This document shows, in pieces, positions 56,340 through 64,000 of a DNA stretch of 64,000 nucleotides. Below the pieces are notes generated by a model, which was not told the origin of the DNA, ran no database searches, and was given only the letters and a program-made list of their open reading frames with translations. Position 1 is the stretch's first letter; every line of letters begins with the position of its first letter. Position numbers and translations under genes: made by a program. This DNA is from Novosphingobium pentaromativorans US6-1 (GTDB taxonomy: Bacteria > Pseudomonadota > Alphaproteobacteria > Sphingomonadales > Sphingomonadaceae), in the NCBI RefSeq assembly GCF_000767465.1, contig NZ_CP009291.1, positions 1,629,501-1,693,500 of the forward strand. The letters are read 5' to 3'.

Positions 56340-57350
56340 TTAGGAGAGGGAGACTACGAGGACGTGAAATGTCCCGGGCACCGGCTTTGGTCGCTGCCCG
56401 GCGGGAGCCGCGCCCCATTTCGCGGTCGGCAGATAGAGTTTTCCGGTACGCGGATCGAGCGCGCCGGTGCGTGCGCCTGGCTCGGTCTTCACCGCTCCCG
56501 TCACGCGAGGCGCCCGCGCGCCATCAAGGGCAATAATGCTGAGCGTTCCGTCCCGTCCACAAGGAATATAGGCCTTGCGACGGGCCGCATCGAGAATGAC
56601 CGCATCCGGTCCCTGGCCGATGTCGAGCAGCTTCACGAGCTTGCGGGATCTTGCATCGACCACCGCCGCCTTGCCGTTGTCGCAGGCGCTGATGAGCATT
56701 CCGGACCTGGCATCATAGGCAAGGCCGGATGGCGCTTCACAGCCGGTCAGGGCGATCGATTTCCCGGGCTTGCCGGTGGCGAGATCGGCCGTTTCCAGCT
56801 CATTCTCGTCCTCGTTGTTCGCAAACAGCGAAGATCCCGGCCCCTGCTGCGGATATTCCAAGCCCGGCTTGAGTGTAATGGTACGCACGACCTTCATGGC
56901 CTTCGGGTCGATTTCGGACACCGTCCCGGCTTTGGCGTTCATGACGACGGCCAGTTTGAGACTGGCGGAATAGAACGCGCCGTCGGGATCCTTGCCTACT
57001 GCAGTCCGGCCCAGTTCCCGCCCCGACCGGGTGTCCAGAAAGCGCACGCTATCATCATGGCCGCTGGTCACCATGAGCGTGGACGTCCCGGGAAGCGGCA
57101 CGACGGCATGACTATGGGCAATCGCGCCTATCGAGGGGAGAGCCTTGCCTTTGGGCAAGTCGATGACAGTGACGCTCGTGGAACGGGCCACGTACAGCCT
57201 GTCATGCGCCGGATCAACGCTGGCGTAGTCCCAGCCGCCGTCCGGGCCGGCGATATGGCCGGTGACCGCTGGAGTCGTGGATGCTGCAGCGGCGGTGGCC
57301 ATCAGCAACGCGAGACCTGCGTAAGATGCAGTAAGAGGATGGATGCGCAT
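56340..57350 (-). CDS. YncE-like beta-propeller protein
   Basis: A 336-residue exported protein: signal peptide (LTASYAGLALLMATAAAAST) and seven-bladed YVTN/YncE repeats (GGWDYASVDPAHDRLYVARS; TSVTVIDLPKGKALPSIGAI; VMNAKAGTVSEIDPKAMKVV; GALDPRTGKLYLPTAKWG). Such periplasmic propellers bind ligands or DNA of unknown type; in E. coli yncE neighbours the TonB receptor gene yncD. Here it is upstream of a TonB-receptor gene on the same strand. ATG 57350 is preceded by GGGAG 11 nt upstream. Confidence 0.8.
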   Translation of the reverse strand: MRIHPLTASYAGLALLMATAAAASTTPAVTGHIAGPDGGWDYASVDPAHDRLYVARSTSVTVIDLPKGKALPSIGAIAHSHAVVPLPGTSTLMVTSGHDDSVRFLDTRSGRELGRTAVGKDPDGAFYSASLKLAVVMNAKAGTVSEIDPKAMKVVRTITLKPGLEYPQQGPGSSLFANNEDENELETADLATGKPGKSIALTGCEAPSGLAYDARSGMLISACDNGKAAVVDARSRKLVKLLDIGQGPDAVILDAARRKAYIPCGRDGTLSIIALDGARAPRVTGAVKTEPGARTGALDPRTGKLYLPTAKWGAAPAGQRPKPVPGTFHVLVVSLS

Positions 57351-57449
57351 GAGACTGTGTTCTCCCTCGTCGTCAATGGGCCGGACCATGAAATGCCGCG
57401 AACGGGGTGACCACTGCAAATTGCGGATCGCGCATGACATTGCCAATTT

Positions 57450-57464
57450 TCAATACTTGTGGCG
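57450..57464 (+). promoter_or_regulatory. TCAATACTTG box between yncE-like and regulator genes
   Basis: TCAATACTTGTGGCG lies in the 206-bp divergent gap between the yncE-like gene and the two-component genes, 100 bp upstream of the former and ~93 bp upstream of the latter. It pairs with the box at 56237-56251. Confidence 0.5.
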
Positions 57465-57556
57465 ATTGCGGGACGAGTTTCGTTCATTAACATTGGGAAC
57501 TTTCAATGAATTCCCGCGCCACGTGCGGTTAGACAGACGGCGTTCAGCAGGATGGA

Positions 57557-58240
57557 GTGCAGACCTTGGACGTGCTTGTCGTTGAGGATGATCTGCGAAC
57601 GCGGGAACTTGTCCGCGAGTGCCTGGAAGGTAAGGCGCAAACGACACTGGTCGCGACCTGCGCCGAGGCGCTGCATGCGGCGGGGGAGCGCGAATTCGAC
57701 GTGGCCATCGTTGATCGCATGCTTCCGGACATCGACGGGATCGAAGTCGTGACGGAACTGCGCCGCAGAGGTTCGCAGACCCCGATCCTGCTGCTTACCG
57801 CGCTGGGTTCCGTCAATGATCGTGTACGCGGCCTCGATGCCGGAGCGGATGACTATCTGGTCAAACCTTTCGCCCAGACAGAACTTCTCGCGCGAGTCGC
57901 CGCCTTGTATCGCCGCCCGCTGCTCGGCGCGCGCACCACCCAGATCTCCGTGCGAGATATCGACATCGACCTTCTCGGCCGCCGGGTGCGACGTGCGGGC
58001 CAGACCGTGCATCTCCAGCCCCGCGAGTTTGATCTTCTCGCCCTGCTTGCGCAACATGCGGGCCGTCCGGTGACGCGCAAGATGTTCCTCGAACAGGTCT
58101 GGTGCATTCACTATGATCCGACGACCAATATCGTCGAAAGCCATATCAGCCGACTGCGCTCGAAACTGAAGCGCGGCTTCAAGGATGATCCGATCGAGAC
58201 CATTCAAAATGTGGGATACCGGATGCGCGAAAGTGCCTAG
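57557..58240 (+). CDS. OmpR-family response regulator
   Basis: A 227-residue regulator: receiver (LDVLVVEDDLRTREL, Asp53 in AIVDRMLPDIDG, Lys in DYLVKPFAQTEL) and winged helix (LQPREFDLLALLAQHAGRPV, SRLRSKLKRGFKDD, VGYRMRE). It starts with GTG at 57557 (AGGA 5 nt upstream) and overlaps its kinase gene by 8 nt. It probably controls the yncE-like and TonB-receptor genes, as shared boxes suggest. Confidence 0.9.
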   Translation: MQTLDVLVVEDDLRTRELVRECLEGKAQTTLVATCAEALHAAGEREFDVAIVDRMLPDIDGIEVVTELRRRGSQTPILLLTALGSVNDRVRGLDAGADDYLVKPFAQTELLARVAALYRRPLLGARTTQISVRDIDIDLLGRRVRRAGQTVHLQPREFDLLALLAQHAGRPVTRKMFLEQVWCIHYDPTTNIVESHISRLRSKLKRGFKDDPIETIQNVGYRMRESA

Positions 58241-59576
58241 ACTGCTCGCCAGCGCGGCTTACCGGCTGGCTTTCACTTATACGGCGGTTTGCGCGTTGGC
58301 GATTCTTCTGCTGGGCACAGCGGTCTATCTGGCGGCCGGGGCAGCTATCCAGCAGCAGCAGGATGAGGATTTGCGCAAGGAAGGCGATGCGCTGCTTAGA
58401 GCCTACCAGAAAGGCGGTCGGCCTTACCTCTTGGAGGCGCTCCAGCGCCGTGAAGCCTCTCCGAACAACGATTTCGTCTATGCCCTTTTTGATCATGGCC
58501 GAAAGATCGCGGACAAGTTCGAGGCTGGCGAACCGCCTCGTGGCCTGAGCAACCTGACCTTTATCGACCCTCGGGAAGGGCCTGATCAGGCACGTGGCCT
58601 GCTGACCCGGCTTCCGGATGGAACGGGTTTGCTTGTTGCCCTGGACACCGAAGGCCTTGAACGTCTCGATGCGACGATCCTCTTGCTCTTTTCCATCGCC
58701 TTCGTTCTGATCGTGGCTCTTGGAATCGCCGGTTCCCTGGCACTGGGACGGCATCTGAAGCAGCGGTTGGACAGGATATCCACGACCGCCGCCGCCATTG
58801 CATCCGGAGATTTGACCAGCCGTATCGAGGAATCCAGAGCATCGGATGAATTCGACCGGGTGGACACAGCGCTCAATGCGATGCTTGACCGGATCACGTC
58901 GCTACTGGAAAATCTTCAGCAGGTCTCAAGCGATATTGCCCATGATCTGCGCACACCGCTTACCCGGCTGCGAGCCGAGATCGAAGCGGGCCTGAACCGG
59001 CCAGACAATGCCAGGGCCATGCACGAGGCCTTGCAGCGCGCGCTGGATCAGAGTGACAGCGTCCTATTCCTGTTCGCGGCGATTCTGCGCATTGCGGAAG
59101 TCGAGGGAGGAACGGCTGCAAGCGGCTTCCAAAGGCTCGATCTCAGTGCACTCACCGCATCGGTCGGCGAAATGTACGGACCGGCACTTGAGGACCAAGG
59201 CCGTTCCTTTCACTGCTCGGCTGACACTGGGCTTGCGATCCTGGGAGACAGAGAACTGGTGATGCAGGCTCTAGGCAACCTGCTCGACAATGCCCTGACT
59301 CACACGTCACCGGGAACGGACATCCACGTGACGGCGCGGCGGGATGCAGGCGGAATCCATGTAGCGGTGGCAGACAACGGCCCTGGCGTTGCCGCGGTCG
59401 ACCGCGAGCGCGTGGTGCGGCGCTTCGTGAGACTTGACGCCAGCCGGTCCTGTATCGGGCATGGCCTTGGGCTCAACCTCGTGGCGGCGGTCATGAAAGC
59501 GCATGGCGGATCGCTGCGCCTCGATGACAACCGGCCGGGCCTGGTGGCCACAATGACATTTCCCGCCGCAGAATAA
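58233..59576 (+). CDS. Sensor histidine kinase
   Basis: A 447-residue kinase with membrane helices at about residues 10-35 and 148-172, a ~110-residue periplasmic sensor, HAMP (LKQRLDRISTTAAAIASGD), phospho-acceptor His237 in DIAHDLRTPLTRLRAEIEAG and HATPase (ALGNLLDNALTHTSPG; DNGPGV; GHGLGLNLVAAVMKAHGG). The start is uncertain: GTG 58233 overlaps the regulator gene by 8 nt, and ATG 58209 is an alternative. It is related to the kinase at 40670. Confidence 0.9.
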   Translation: MPRLLASAAYRLAFTYTAVCALAILLLGTAVYLAAGAAIQQQQDEDLRKEGDALLRAYQKGGRPYLLEALQRREASPNNDFVYALFDHGRKIADKFEAGEPPRGLSNLTFIDPREGPDQARGLLTRLPDGTGLLVALDTEGLERLDATILLLFSIAFVLIVALGIAGSLALGRHLKQRLDRISTTAAAIASGDLTSRIEESRASDEFDRVDTALNAMLDRITSLLENLQQVSSDIAHDLRTPLTRLRAEIEAGLNRPDNARAMHEALQRALDQSDSVLFLFAAILRIAEVEGGTAASGFQRLDLSALTASVGEMYGPALEDQGRSFHCSADTGLAILGDRELVMQALGNLLDNALTHTSPGTDIHVTARRDAGGIHVAVADNGPGVAAVDRERVVRRFVRLDASRSCIGHGLGLNLVAAVMKAHGGSLRLDDNRPGLVATMTFPAAE

Positions 59577-59711
59577 GGCGGAGAAAAGCGGAACCGGCCT
59601 TGAGACCTCAACGGGTCAACTGAGGCAATTGCCGTTCAGCAGCGTCTTTGCCGGTAACTGTCCCGCGTTGTCGCGCGGACGGCGTTCCACGAGCACCGGA
59701 AAGGATATTCT

Positions 59712-60521
59712 ATGAGCCTGGCAATGGCGCTTCTGGCATTGCAGCCTCTGCAAGACATGGCGGTTGTTCCGGTTCCCGAACCTGCCGTCACTCAGACAGC
59801 CGCCGCGGATCACGCGGACGCGCCTGCACCTTCAACCGATATCGTGGTCACGCGGCCACTCGCGCCGGATCCGGCCGAAGCCGTCAACATCAAGTCCTTC
59901 GAAGCAACGCAGGCAGTGGACAAGGCTGTCTTTCGCCCCGTGGCAACAGCCTACAAGCATGACGTTCCCCATCCGGTCCGCATCGGGGTGCACAACTTCC
60001 TGAAGAACGTGCATGAGCCTGTGGTGGCCCTGAACTACGTCCTGCAGATCAAGCTGGGAAAGGCCGCAGAAACAGTCGGCCGGTTTGCGATCAACTCCAC
60101 TCTGGGGGTGGCCGGTCTGGTTGATGTTGCCCGGAAAAAGCCGTTCAATCTCCCGCGCAGGCCCAACGGGTTCGCGGATACTCTCGGCTACTATGGAGTT
60201 GGCCCCGGGACCTATTTCTACGTTCCGCTGGCCGGACCAACAACCGTTCGCGATGCGCTGGGTACAATCGCCGATGGATTGGTGCTTTCTGCGGGCATTG
60301 GTACTCCGTTCAACAAAAAGGCGTTTGCCGTTCCCGCCCTGGCCATTGGCGCGCTTGACCGTCGGGCGGAACTTGAAGGAACCTTGGCCGAACAGCGCCT
60401 GCAGGATCAGGATGCCTACACCTCGCGCCGCGACCTCTACTTGCGGGCACGAGCGGCTGAAATCGAGGCTCTGCATGGCAGGCAACCGCGCGACATCACC
60501 CCGTCACCTGCACCCCGGTAA
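59712..60521 (+). CDS. MlaA/VacJ-family lipid-transport protein
   Basis: A 269-residue protein with the MlaA core: DVPHPVRIGVHNFLKNVHEP, INSTLGVAGLVDVARK, DTLGYYGVGPGTYFYVPLAGPTTVRD. MlaA removes mislocalised phospholipid from the outer leaflet of the outer membrane. The N-terminus (MSLAMALLALQPLQDMAVVP) is hydrophobic but has no lipobox Cys, unusual for the family. It has no other mla genes next to it and follows a two-component system by 135 bp. Confidence 0.8.
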   Translation: MSLAMALLALQPLQDMAVVPVPEPAVTQTAAADHADAPAPSTDIVVTRPLAPDPAEAVNIKSFEATQAVDKAVFRPVATAYKHDVPHPVRIGVHNFLKNVHEPVVALNYVLQIKLGKAAETVGRFAINSTLGVAGLVDVARKKPFNLPRRPNGFADTLGYYGVGPGTYFYVPLAGPTTVRDALGTIADGLVLSAGIGTPFNKKAFAVPALAIGALDRRAELEGTLAEQRLQDQDAYTSRRDLYLRARAAEIEALHGRQPRDITPSPAPR

Positions 60522-60583
60522 CGATCCGCAATCCAGGCTCCGACCGGCATAGGGCGGAAGCCGCTCTGCCTAAGCTTACCAAA

Positions 60584-60593
60584 TTGTATCCCC
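60584..60593 (+). promoter_or_regulatory. TTGTATCCCC element upstream of the second PepSY gene
   Basis: Same 10-mer as at 39584-39593, 84 bp before the PepSY start here. It is possibly a site for the paralogous regulators. Confidence 0.4.
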
Positions 60594-60667
60594 TGCGCAA
60601 ACTCCAACCAATCTATAGGCAGGCATTCTCTGGGGCATGCGATCATGCATGCCATTGGAGAAGGTTG

Positions 60668-60958
60668 ATGAATCGGACTTCACAATTCGCCCTGCTGCCG
60701 CTCGCTGCGATGGCGATCCTGCTTTCCGGCACGGCCAGCGCCGCGCCTAAGCCCAAGGTGTCCAAGACCCAGGCAGAGGCGATCGCGCTCAAGGCGGCGC
60801 CAGGCAAGATCGTCGAATCCGACTACGAAAAGGAAGACGGAATCTGGCGCTGGTCGTTCGATATCCGGCAGGGCAAGCGCATTCACGAGATCGGCATCGA
60901 CGCCATCACCGGCAAGATCGTCGAAAGCAGCTTTGAAAACCCCGGCAACAAGGACTGA
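60668..60958 (+). CDS. Exported PepSY-domain protein, second copy
   Basis: A 96-residue paralogue of the protein at 39664: signal peptide (FALLPLAAMAILLSGTASA), then PGKIVESDYEKEDGIWRWSF and RIHEIGIDAITGKIVESSFE. It is intact, with GGAGAAGG before the ATG at 60668, while the regulator, kinase and pump genes that should follow are broken. It may have kept a role or be starting to decay. Confidence 0.85.
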   Translation: MNRTSQFALLPLAAMAILLSGTASAAPKPKVSKTQAEAIALKAAPGKIVESDYEKEDGIWRWSFDIRQGKRIHEIGIDAITGKIVESSFENPGNKD

Positions 60959-60967
60959 CCGGAGGTC

Positions 60968-61634
60968 ATGTGTATCCTGGCGGCCGAGGATGAACCGGAA
61001 ACCGCCCAGTTCGTGGCGAACGGTCTCCGGGAGCATGGCCACAACGTGCTGCTCGCGGGAACTGGCCTGGATGCGCTGCACTTTGGCCTGACCGAGGATG
61101 TCAGCCTGATGATCCTCGACCGGATGCTGCCGGAGCTGAACGGACTGTCCGTGTTGCTCCGGCTGCGTGCGGCCGGGATCACGGCGCCGGCCATCATGCT
61201 GACCGCACTTGGCCGGATCGAGGACCGCATCGGAGGTCTGGATGCCGGGGCCGACGACTATCTGGTCAAGCCTTCAACCTTCGGCGAGTTGTTCGCCCGG
61301 GTCAACGCGCTCAGCCGCCGGGCCGCCCCGCAGGAGGCGGTCACGCGGCTGGTGGGGCCCCATCTATATGGATCTGCTGCGCCGCGAGGTACGCCGCGAC
61401 GGCGTGCCGATCCTGCTTCAGCCCCGCGAGTTCCGTGTGCTGGAGGAACTGATGCGCCACACCCGTGAGTTCGTGACACGCACCATGCTGCTGGAGCCCG
61501 TGTGGGATTTCAATTTCGATCCGCAGACCAAGATCGTCGAGACGCATATGAACCGCCTGCGGTCGAAGTTGAACGAAGCGGACTGCCGGACGTTATCGAG
61601 ACCGTGCGCCGCGTAGGCAACCGGATCCGGACAT
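60968..61634 (+). pseudogene. OmpR-family response regulator with two frameshifts
   Basis: The receiver half is intact (MCILAAEDEPETAQF, MILDRMLPELNG, DYLVKPSTFGEL) to about 61350. Near GGGGCCCC (61356-61363) one extra C shifts the frame; the winged helix then continues in another frame (YMDLLRREVRRDGVPILLQP, VTRTMLLEPVWDF). A missing base near 61580 shifts back to the first frame (LPDVIETVRRVGNRIRT). No stop separates it from the kinase remnant. The paralogue at 39999 shows the expected unbroken form. Confidence 0.85.
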
Positions 61635-61639
61635 CAAGA

Positions 61640-62141
61640 GTCCTGATCAGGAGCGCTGTGTACAGAATTGCTTTCATTTCGTCGCTGTCTTTCGCGTTTG
61701 CGGCCCTGTGTCTGGGAGGGGCGGTTTACTCTGCCCCTCATGCCGCGCTGGCGGGCCAGCTGGATGCCAGTATCAAACAGGCCACGGGCAACCTCCTTGC
61801 CGAACTCCATGATTACGGGATGCATGGCCTTCGCGAAGGCCTTTCACAGCGGGACGCGAGCGGCCCTGATACTTTGGGATATGCGCTATTCGATCCTTCA
61901 GGGCGCAGGATTGCGGGCCGGATGAACACAGCGAGGGCAACGCCCGGCTGGCATCGGATCATGTTCCTGGACCCCAAAGAGGGCGCCGATCCGGCTCGTG
62001 CCCTCTTAACCGGGCTTCCTCCCGGCTATCAGCTCATTGTTGCCGCCGACCTGGAGCCGTTGGAGGAGATCGACCACACCGTCCTGATGATGTTCGGCGT
62101 GGCCTGCGTGGCACTGGTGGGGATCGGAGCTCTCGGAACAC
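61640..62141 (+). pseudogene. Histidine kinase, N-terminal sensor part only
   Basis: It encodes a first membrane helix (IAFISSLSFAFAALCLGGAV), a periplasmic sensor homologous to that at 40670 (GWHRIMFLDPKEGADPARAL, LEPLEEIDHTVLMMF) and the second helix (VACVALVGIGALGT), then is cut at the IS3 element. The HAMP, catalytic and ATP domains are missing. Its start codon is not clear. On the far side of the IS the frame continues for only a few codons before becoming RND-like. Confidence 0.85.
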
Positions 62142-62201
62142 TGAGGTGGTCCCGCCTTCCTGTACAGGTTTGCGGCTAAGTTAAGCTCATCCGGTTGTTG
62201 T

Positions 62202-63092
62202 TTACGCCGCCATTCTGGTGATCAGATCATGGGGGGCATGCCCCCCATGATCTGAAGCGTCGATTTGCCCATATGCCTCTGCCGGGGTTTTGCCTGCAAG
62301 GCGTGAGTGAGGCCGGTGATGGTTGTAATAGGCGAACCAGCGGGACAGGCCTGCGCGCAGTTCGGAACCCGTCTCGAAGGCGTGCAGATAGACGCACTCG
62401 TACTTCACCGAGCGCCACAGGCGCTCGATGAAGACGTTGTCCATCCAGCGCCCCTTGCCATCCATGCTGATTTTCACTTCGGCCGCCCGCAGCACGCCGG
62501 TGAAGGCCTGCGAAGTGAACTGGCTGCCCTGATCGGTGTTGAAGATGTCCGGCTTGCCAAAGCGGGCCATGGCATCCTCCAGAGCCTCGACGCAAAAAGC
62601 CGCGTCCATGGTATTGGACAATCGCCAGGCCAGCACCTTGCGGGTGGCCCAATCCATGATCGCAACGAGATAGAGGAAGCCTCGGCGCATCGGTAGATAT
62701 GTCACGTCCGCACACCACACCTGATTGGGCCGCTCGATCTTCATGTCCCGCAGCAGATAGGGATAAATCCGATGCTCCGGGTGCGGATCGCTCGTGCGCG
62801 GGCGCTGGTAGATCGCCGCCAGCCCCATCTGCGCCATCAGCCGTCGTACCCGGCGGCGGCCCACCGCATGACCAAGCCGCTGCAGGTGCCGCACCATCTG
62901 CCGGCTGCCGTACCACGGACAGTCCATGAACGTCTCGTCGATTACCCGCATCAGCGCCAGCGTCTCCTCGCTCTGAGGCGCAGGCGTATAATAATAGGAA
63001 GACCGGCTGATCGACAGCAGGCGGCACTGCGCCGCGATCGACAGGCGCTGGTGAGCAGGCTCGATCAGCAATCGCCTCTGGCCCGCGCTCAT
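62202..63092 (-). CDS. IS3-family transposase OrfB, copy 2
   Basis: The 296-residue translation is the same as at 26503-27393, with the DDE segments WCADVTYLPM, NTDQGSQFTS and ERLWRSVKYE. Overlaps orfA by 4 nt. Confidence 0.93.
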   Translation of the reverse strand: MSAGQRRLLIEPAHQRLSIAAQCRLLSISRSSYYYTPAPQSEETLALMRVIDETFMDCPWYGSRQMVRHLQRLGHAVGRRRVRRLMAQMGLAAIYQRPRTSDPHPEHRIYPYLLRDMKIERPNQVWCADVTYLPMRRGFLYLVAIMDWATRKVLAWRLSNTMDAAFCVEALEDAMARFGKPDIFNTDQGSQFTSQAFTGVLRAAEVKISMDGKGRWMDNVFIERLWRSVKYECVYLHAFETGSELRAGLSRWFAYYNHHRPHSRLAGKTPAEAYGQIDASDHGGHAPHDLITRMAA

Positions 63093-63373
63093 CGACCGGA
63101 GGCTTTCGCCAAAAAATCCCGCTCCACCAGCAATTGCCCGATCTTGGCATGCAGCTTCTCGATTTCCGCTTCGGTCTCCGTCTTCGACGCCTGCTCACCG
63201 CCGTCGAACAGGCTGGCCATCCCGTCCACCGCCTGACGCTTCCATCCCCCGATCATCGTATGGTGGACGCCGTGCTTCGCAGCCAGTTCCGCCAGCGTCA
63301 GTTCACCACGGATCGCCTCCATCGCAACTTTCGCCTTGAATTCCGCGCTGTAGCGCTTTCTCGTCTTCTTCAT
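63089..63373 (-). CDS. IS3-family transposase OrfA, copy 2
   Basis: The 94-residue translation is the same as at 26222-26506; helix-turn-helix followed by a leucine-zipper-like region. The slippery run T TTT TTG is on the minus strand at about 63110-63116. Confidence 0.92.
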   Translation of the reverse strand: MKKTRKRYSAEFKAKVAMEAIRGELTLAELAAKHGVHHTMIGGWKRQAVDGMASLFDGGEQASKTETEAEIEKLHAKIGQLLVERDFLAKASGR

Positions 63374-63436
63374 TCCCGTCCATTCCTTAGGTCGGGATGA
63401 GCTTAACACCCTGTCCAGATTTCCAGCACCACGTCA

Positions 63437-63666
63437 CACTGCTGCTCGGCGGTTGGCCGCAAGCGCTTGCGGCCGATCTTGATGTCCGCGCTGATCGCAA
63501 TCCTCACGCTCAACCCGCTGGCCTTGGGCCTGAGCCGGGGTGCCGGCCTCCAGCGTACGCTGGCCACGGCGATTATTTCGGCCTGACAGCGGCGGTTCCA
63601 CTGGTGCTGCTGGTCCTGCCTGCTTTTGTCTCTATTTTCCCCGAGCGGGAACGCGGAGGTCTTTGA
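63437..63666 (+). pseudogene. C-terminal tail of an RND pump gene
   Basis: From about 63452 the DNA encodes AVGRKRLRPILMSALIAILT and LNPLALGLSRGAGLQRTLAT, then after a lost T near 63570 continues in another frame as GLTAAVPLVLLVLPAF to a stop at 63666. This matches the end of the pump at 44369 (KRLRPILMSALIAVLTLSPL; GLTAAVPLVLLFLPAL). The rest of the pump, the adaptor and the outer-membrane factor of this copy are gone. Confidence 0.87.
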
Positions 63667-63836
63667 GTTTCAGAATCGTCGCGGAAGAATATGCACTTCG
63701 CATAAATGGCCGCGTTGCTGGCTGCTGCGGATGACACATTTGTCACCACGGTGCGTTCGGAATCTACGTCCTGGCCTCTGGAGCCGACGGTCTCAAAGCT
63801 CCCAGCTCCGGTCAATTCGGTTTGTCCAAATTGCGA

Positions 63837-64000
63837 TCAGGGTGCAGCGACCGCCTGATCGAAGGCACTGTCTCCGAACCGGCGTTCCAAGCGCTTCGCA
63901 ACACTCAATGAATAGCGCTGCTGCCGCCAAGCCGTCGGGCTGTGATAGATGCCGACCGCTCGCCAAAAGTCTCCTGTATCCCGCAGCGCCGCCAGAAATA
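63837..64000 (-). CDS. Lytic transglycosylase-like protein, C-terminal end
   Basis: On the minus strand, from the window edge to a TGA at 63837-63839, the frame reads FLAALRDTGDFWRAVGIYHS, then PTAWRQQRYSLSVAKRLERR. The segment FWRAVGIYHSPT resembles the end of SLT-type lytic transglycosylases found in type IV secretion and conjugation loci (VirB1-like), which open the cell wall for the secretion channel. Only ~53 residues are in view, so the assignment is tentative and the catalytic Glu lies outside. Confidence 0.55.
   Translation of the reverse strand, partial: FLAALRDTGDFWRAVGIYHSPTAWRQQRYSLSVAKRLERRFGDSAFDQAVAAP

Larger units (their letters stand above)
62142..63436 (-). mobile_element. 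IS3-family insertion sequence, copy 2 (1295 bp)
   Basis: Same element as at 26159-27453, in the opposite orientation and equal in length, with OrfA and OrfB translations identical as far as I compared them. The flanking triplets are CAC on both sides (62139-62141 and 63437-63439), a 3-bp target duplication as expected for IS3. It lies beside the joint of a kinase fragment and an RND-pump tail. Confidence 0.93.

Noticed and set aside
26159..63436. Inversion of the 35 kb between the two oppositely oriented IS3 copies
   Set aside because: Copy 2 has matching CAC flanks, which an inversion by recombination between the two copies would have separated. The mismatched flanks of copy 1 need another event.
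10105..64000. Second attachment site (repeat of the tRNA-Cys 3' end)
   Set aside because: By eye I found no second copy of the T-arm/acceptor sequence in the window; an exact-match search would be decisive.

Overview
The window looks like chromosomal DNA of a GC-rich alphaproteobacterium, most likely a sphingomonad (Novosphingobium/Sphingobium type). The evidence is a class I PHA synthase with a phasin, a LuxR/LuxI/phytanoyl-CoA dioxygenase quorum-sensing locus, several large TonB-dependent receptors with FecI/FecR pairs, and many genes starting in ATGA overlaps. The genus is an inference.

Left part (1-10200), core-like: end of a fatty acid desaturase gene; lptF-lptG (LPS export permease); clpS; a phasin gene and phaC with PhaR-like palindromes upstream of both; a class I/II aminotransferase; a winged-helix regulator with a degenerate receiver-like N-terminus; mobA; and a tRNA-Cys(GCA) gene.

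From 10200 rightwards, accessory: a tyrosine recombinase reads towards the tRNA-Cys gene, the usual layout of an integrated element using that tRNA as attachment site. It is followed by a quorum-sensing operon (luxR, luxI, phyH, MarR-like), an SNase-like membrane nuclease, a gene-poor stretch, a heavy-metal block (czcCBA, a short CDF-like protein, a DmeF-type CDF exporter), a FecI/FecR/TonB-receptor region broken and fused by an IS3-family element (26159-27453), and a surface-glycan cluster (31011-39524: DUF2334 deacetylase-like, three GT4 glycosyltransferases, two polytopic membrane proteins, a DUF2141 protein and a glycerophosphotransferase-like protein).

A tightly coupled operon at 39664-47452 encodes a PepSY protein, response regulator, histidine kinase, outer-membrane factor, adaptor and RND pump; a lipoprotein and a DedA protein follow. 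Next come an IS66-family element with precise 8-bp target duplications and a passenger gene, a broken IS5-type transposase gene, a second TonB-receptor gene with a YncE-like propeller gene and its own two-component system, and an MlaA-like gene.

The right end (60668-63666) is the wreck of a second copy of the PepSY/two-component/RND operon: the PepSY gene is intact, the regulator has two frameshifts, the kinase is cut and joined to the tail of the RND gene, and a second copy of the same IS3 element (flanked by CAC duplications) sits beside that joint. At the right edge the C-terminal codons of a lytic-transglycosylase-like gene enter on the minus strand, which may be the edge of a conjugation module. 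No second tRNA-Cys attachment site was seen, so an island, if present, would continue past the window.
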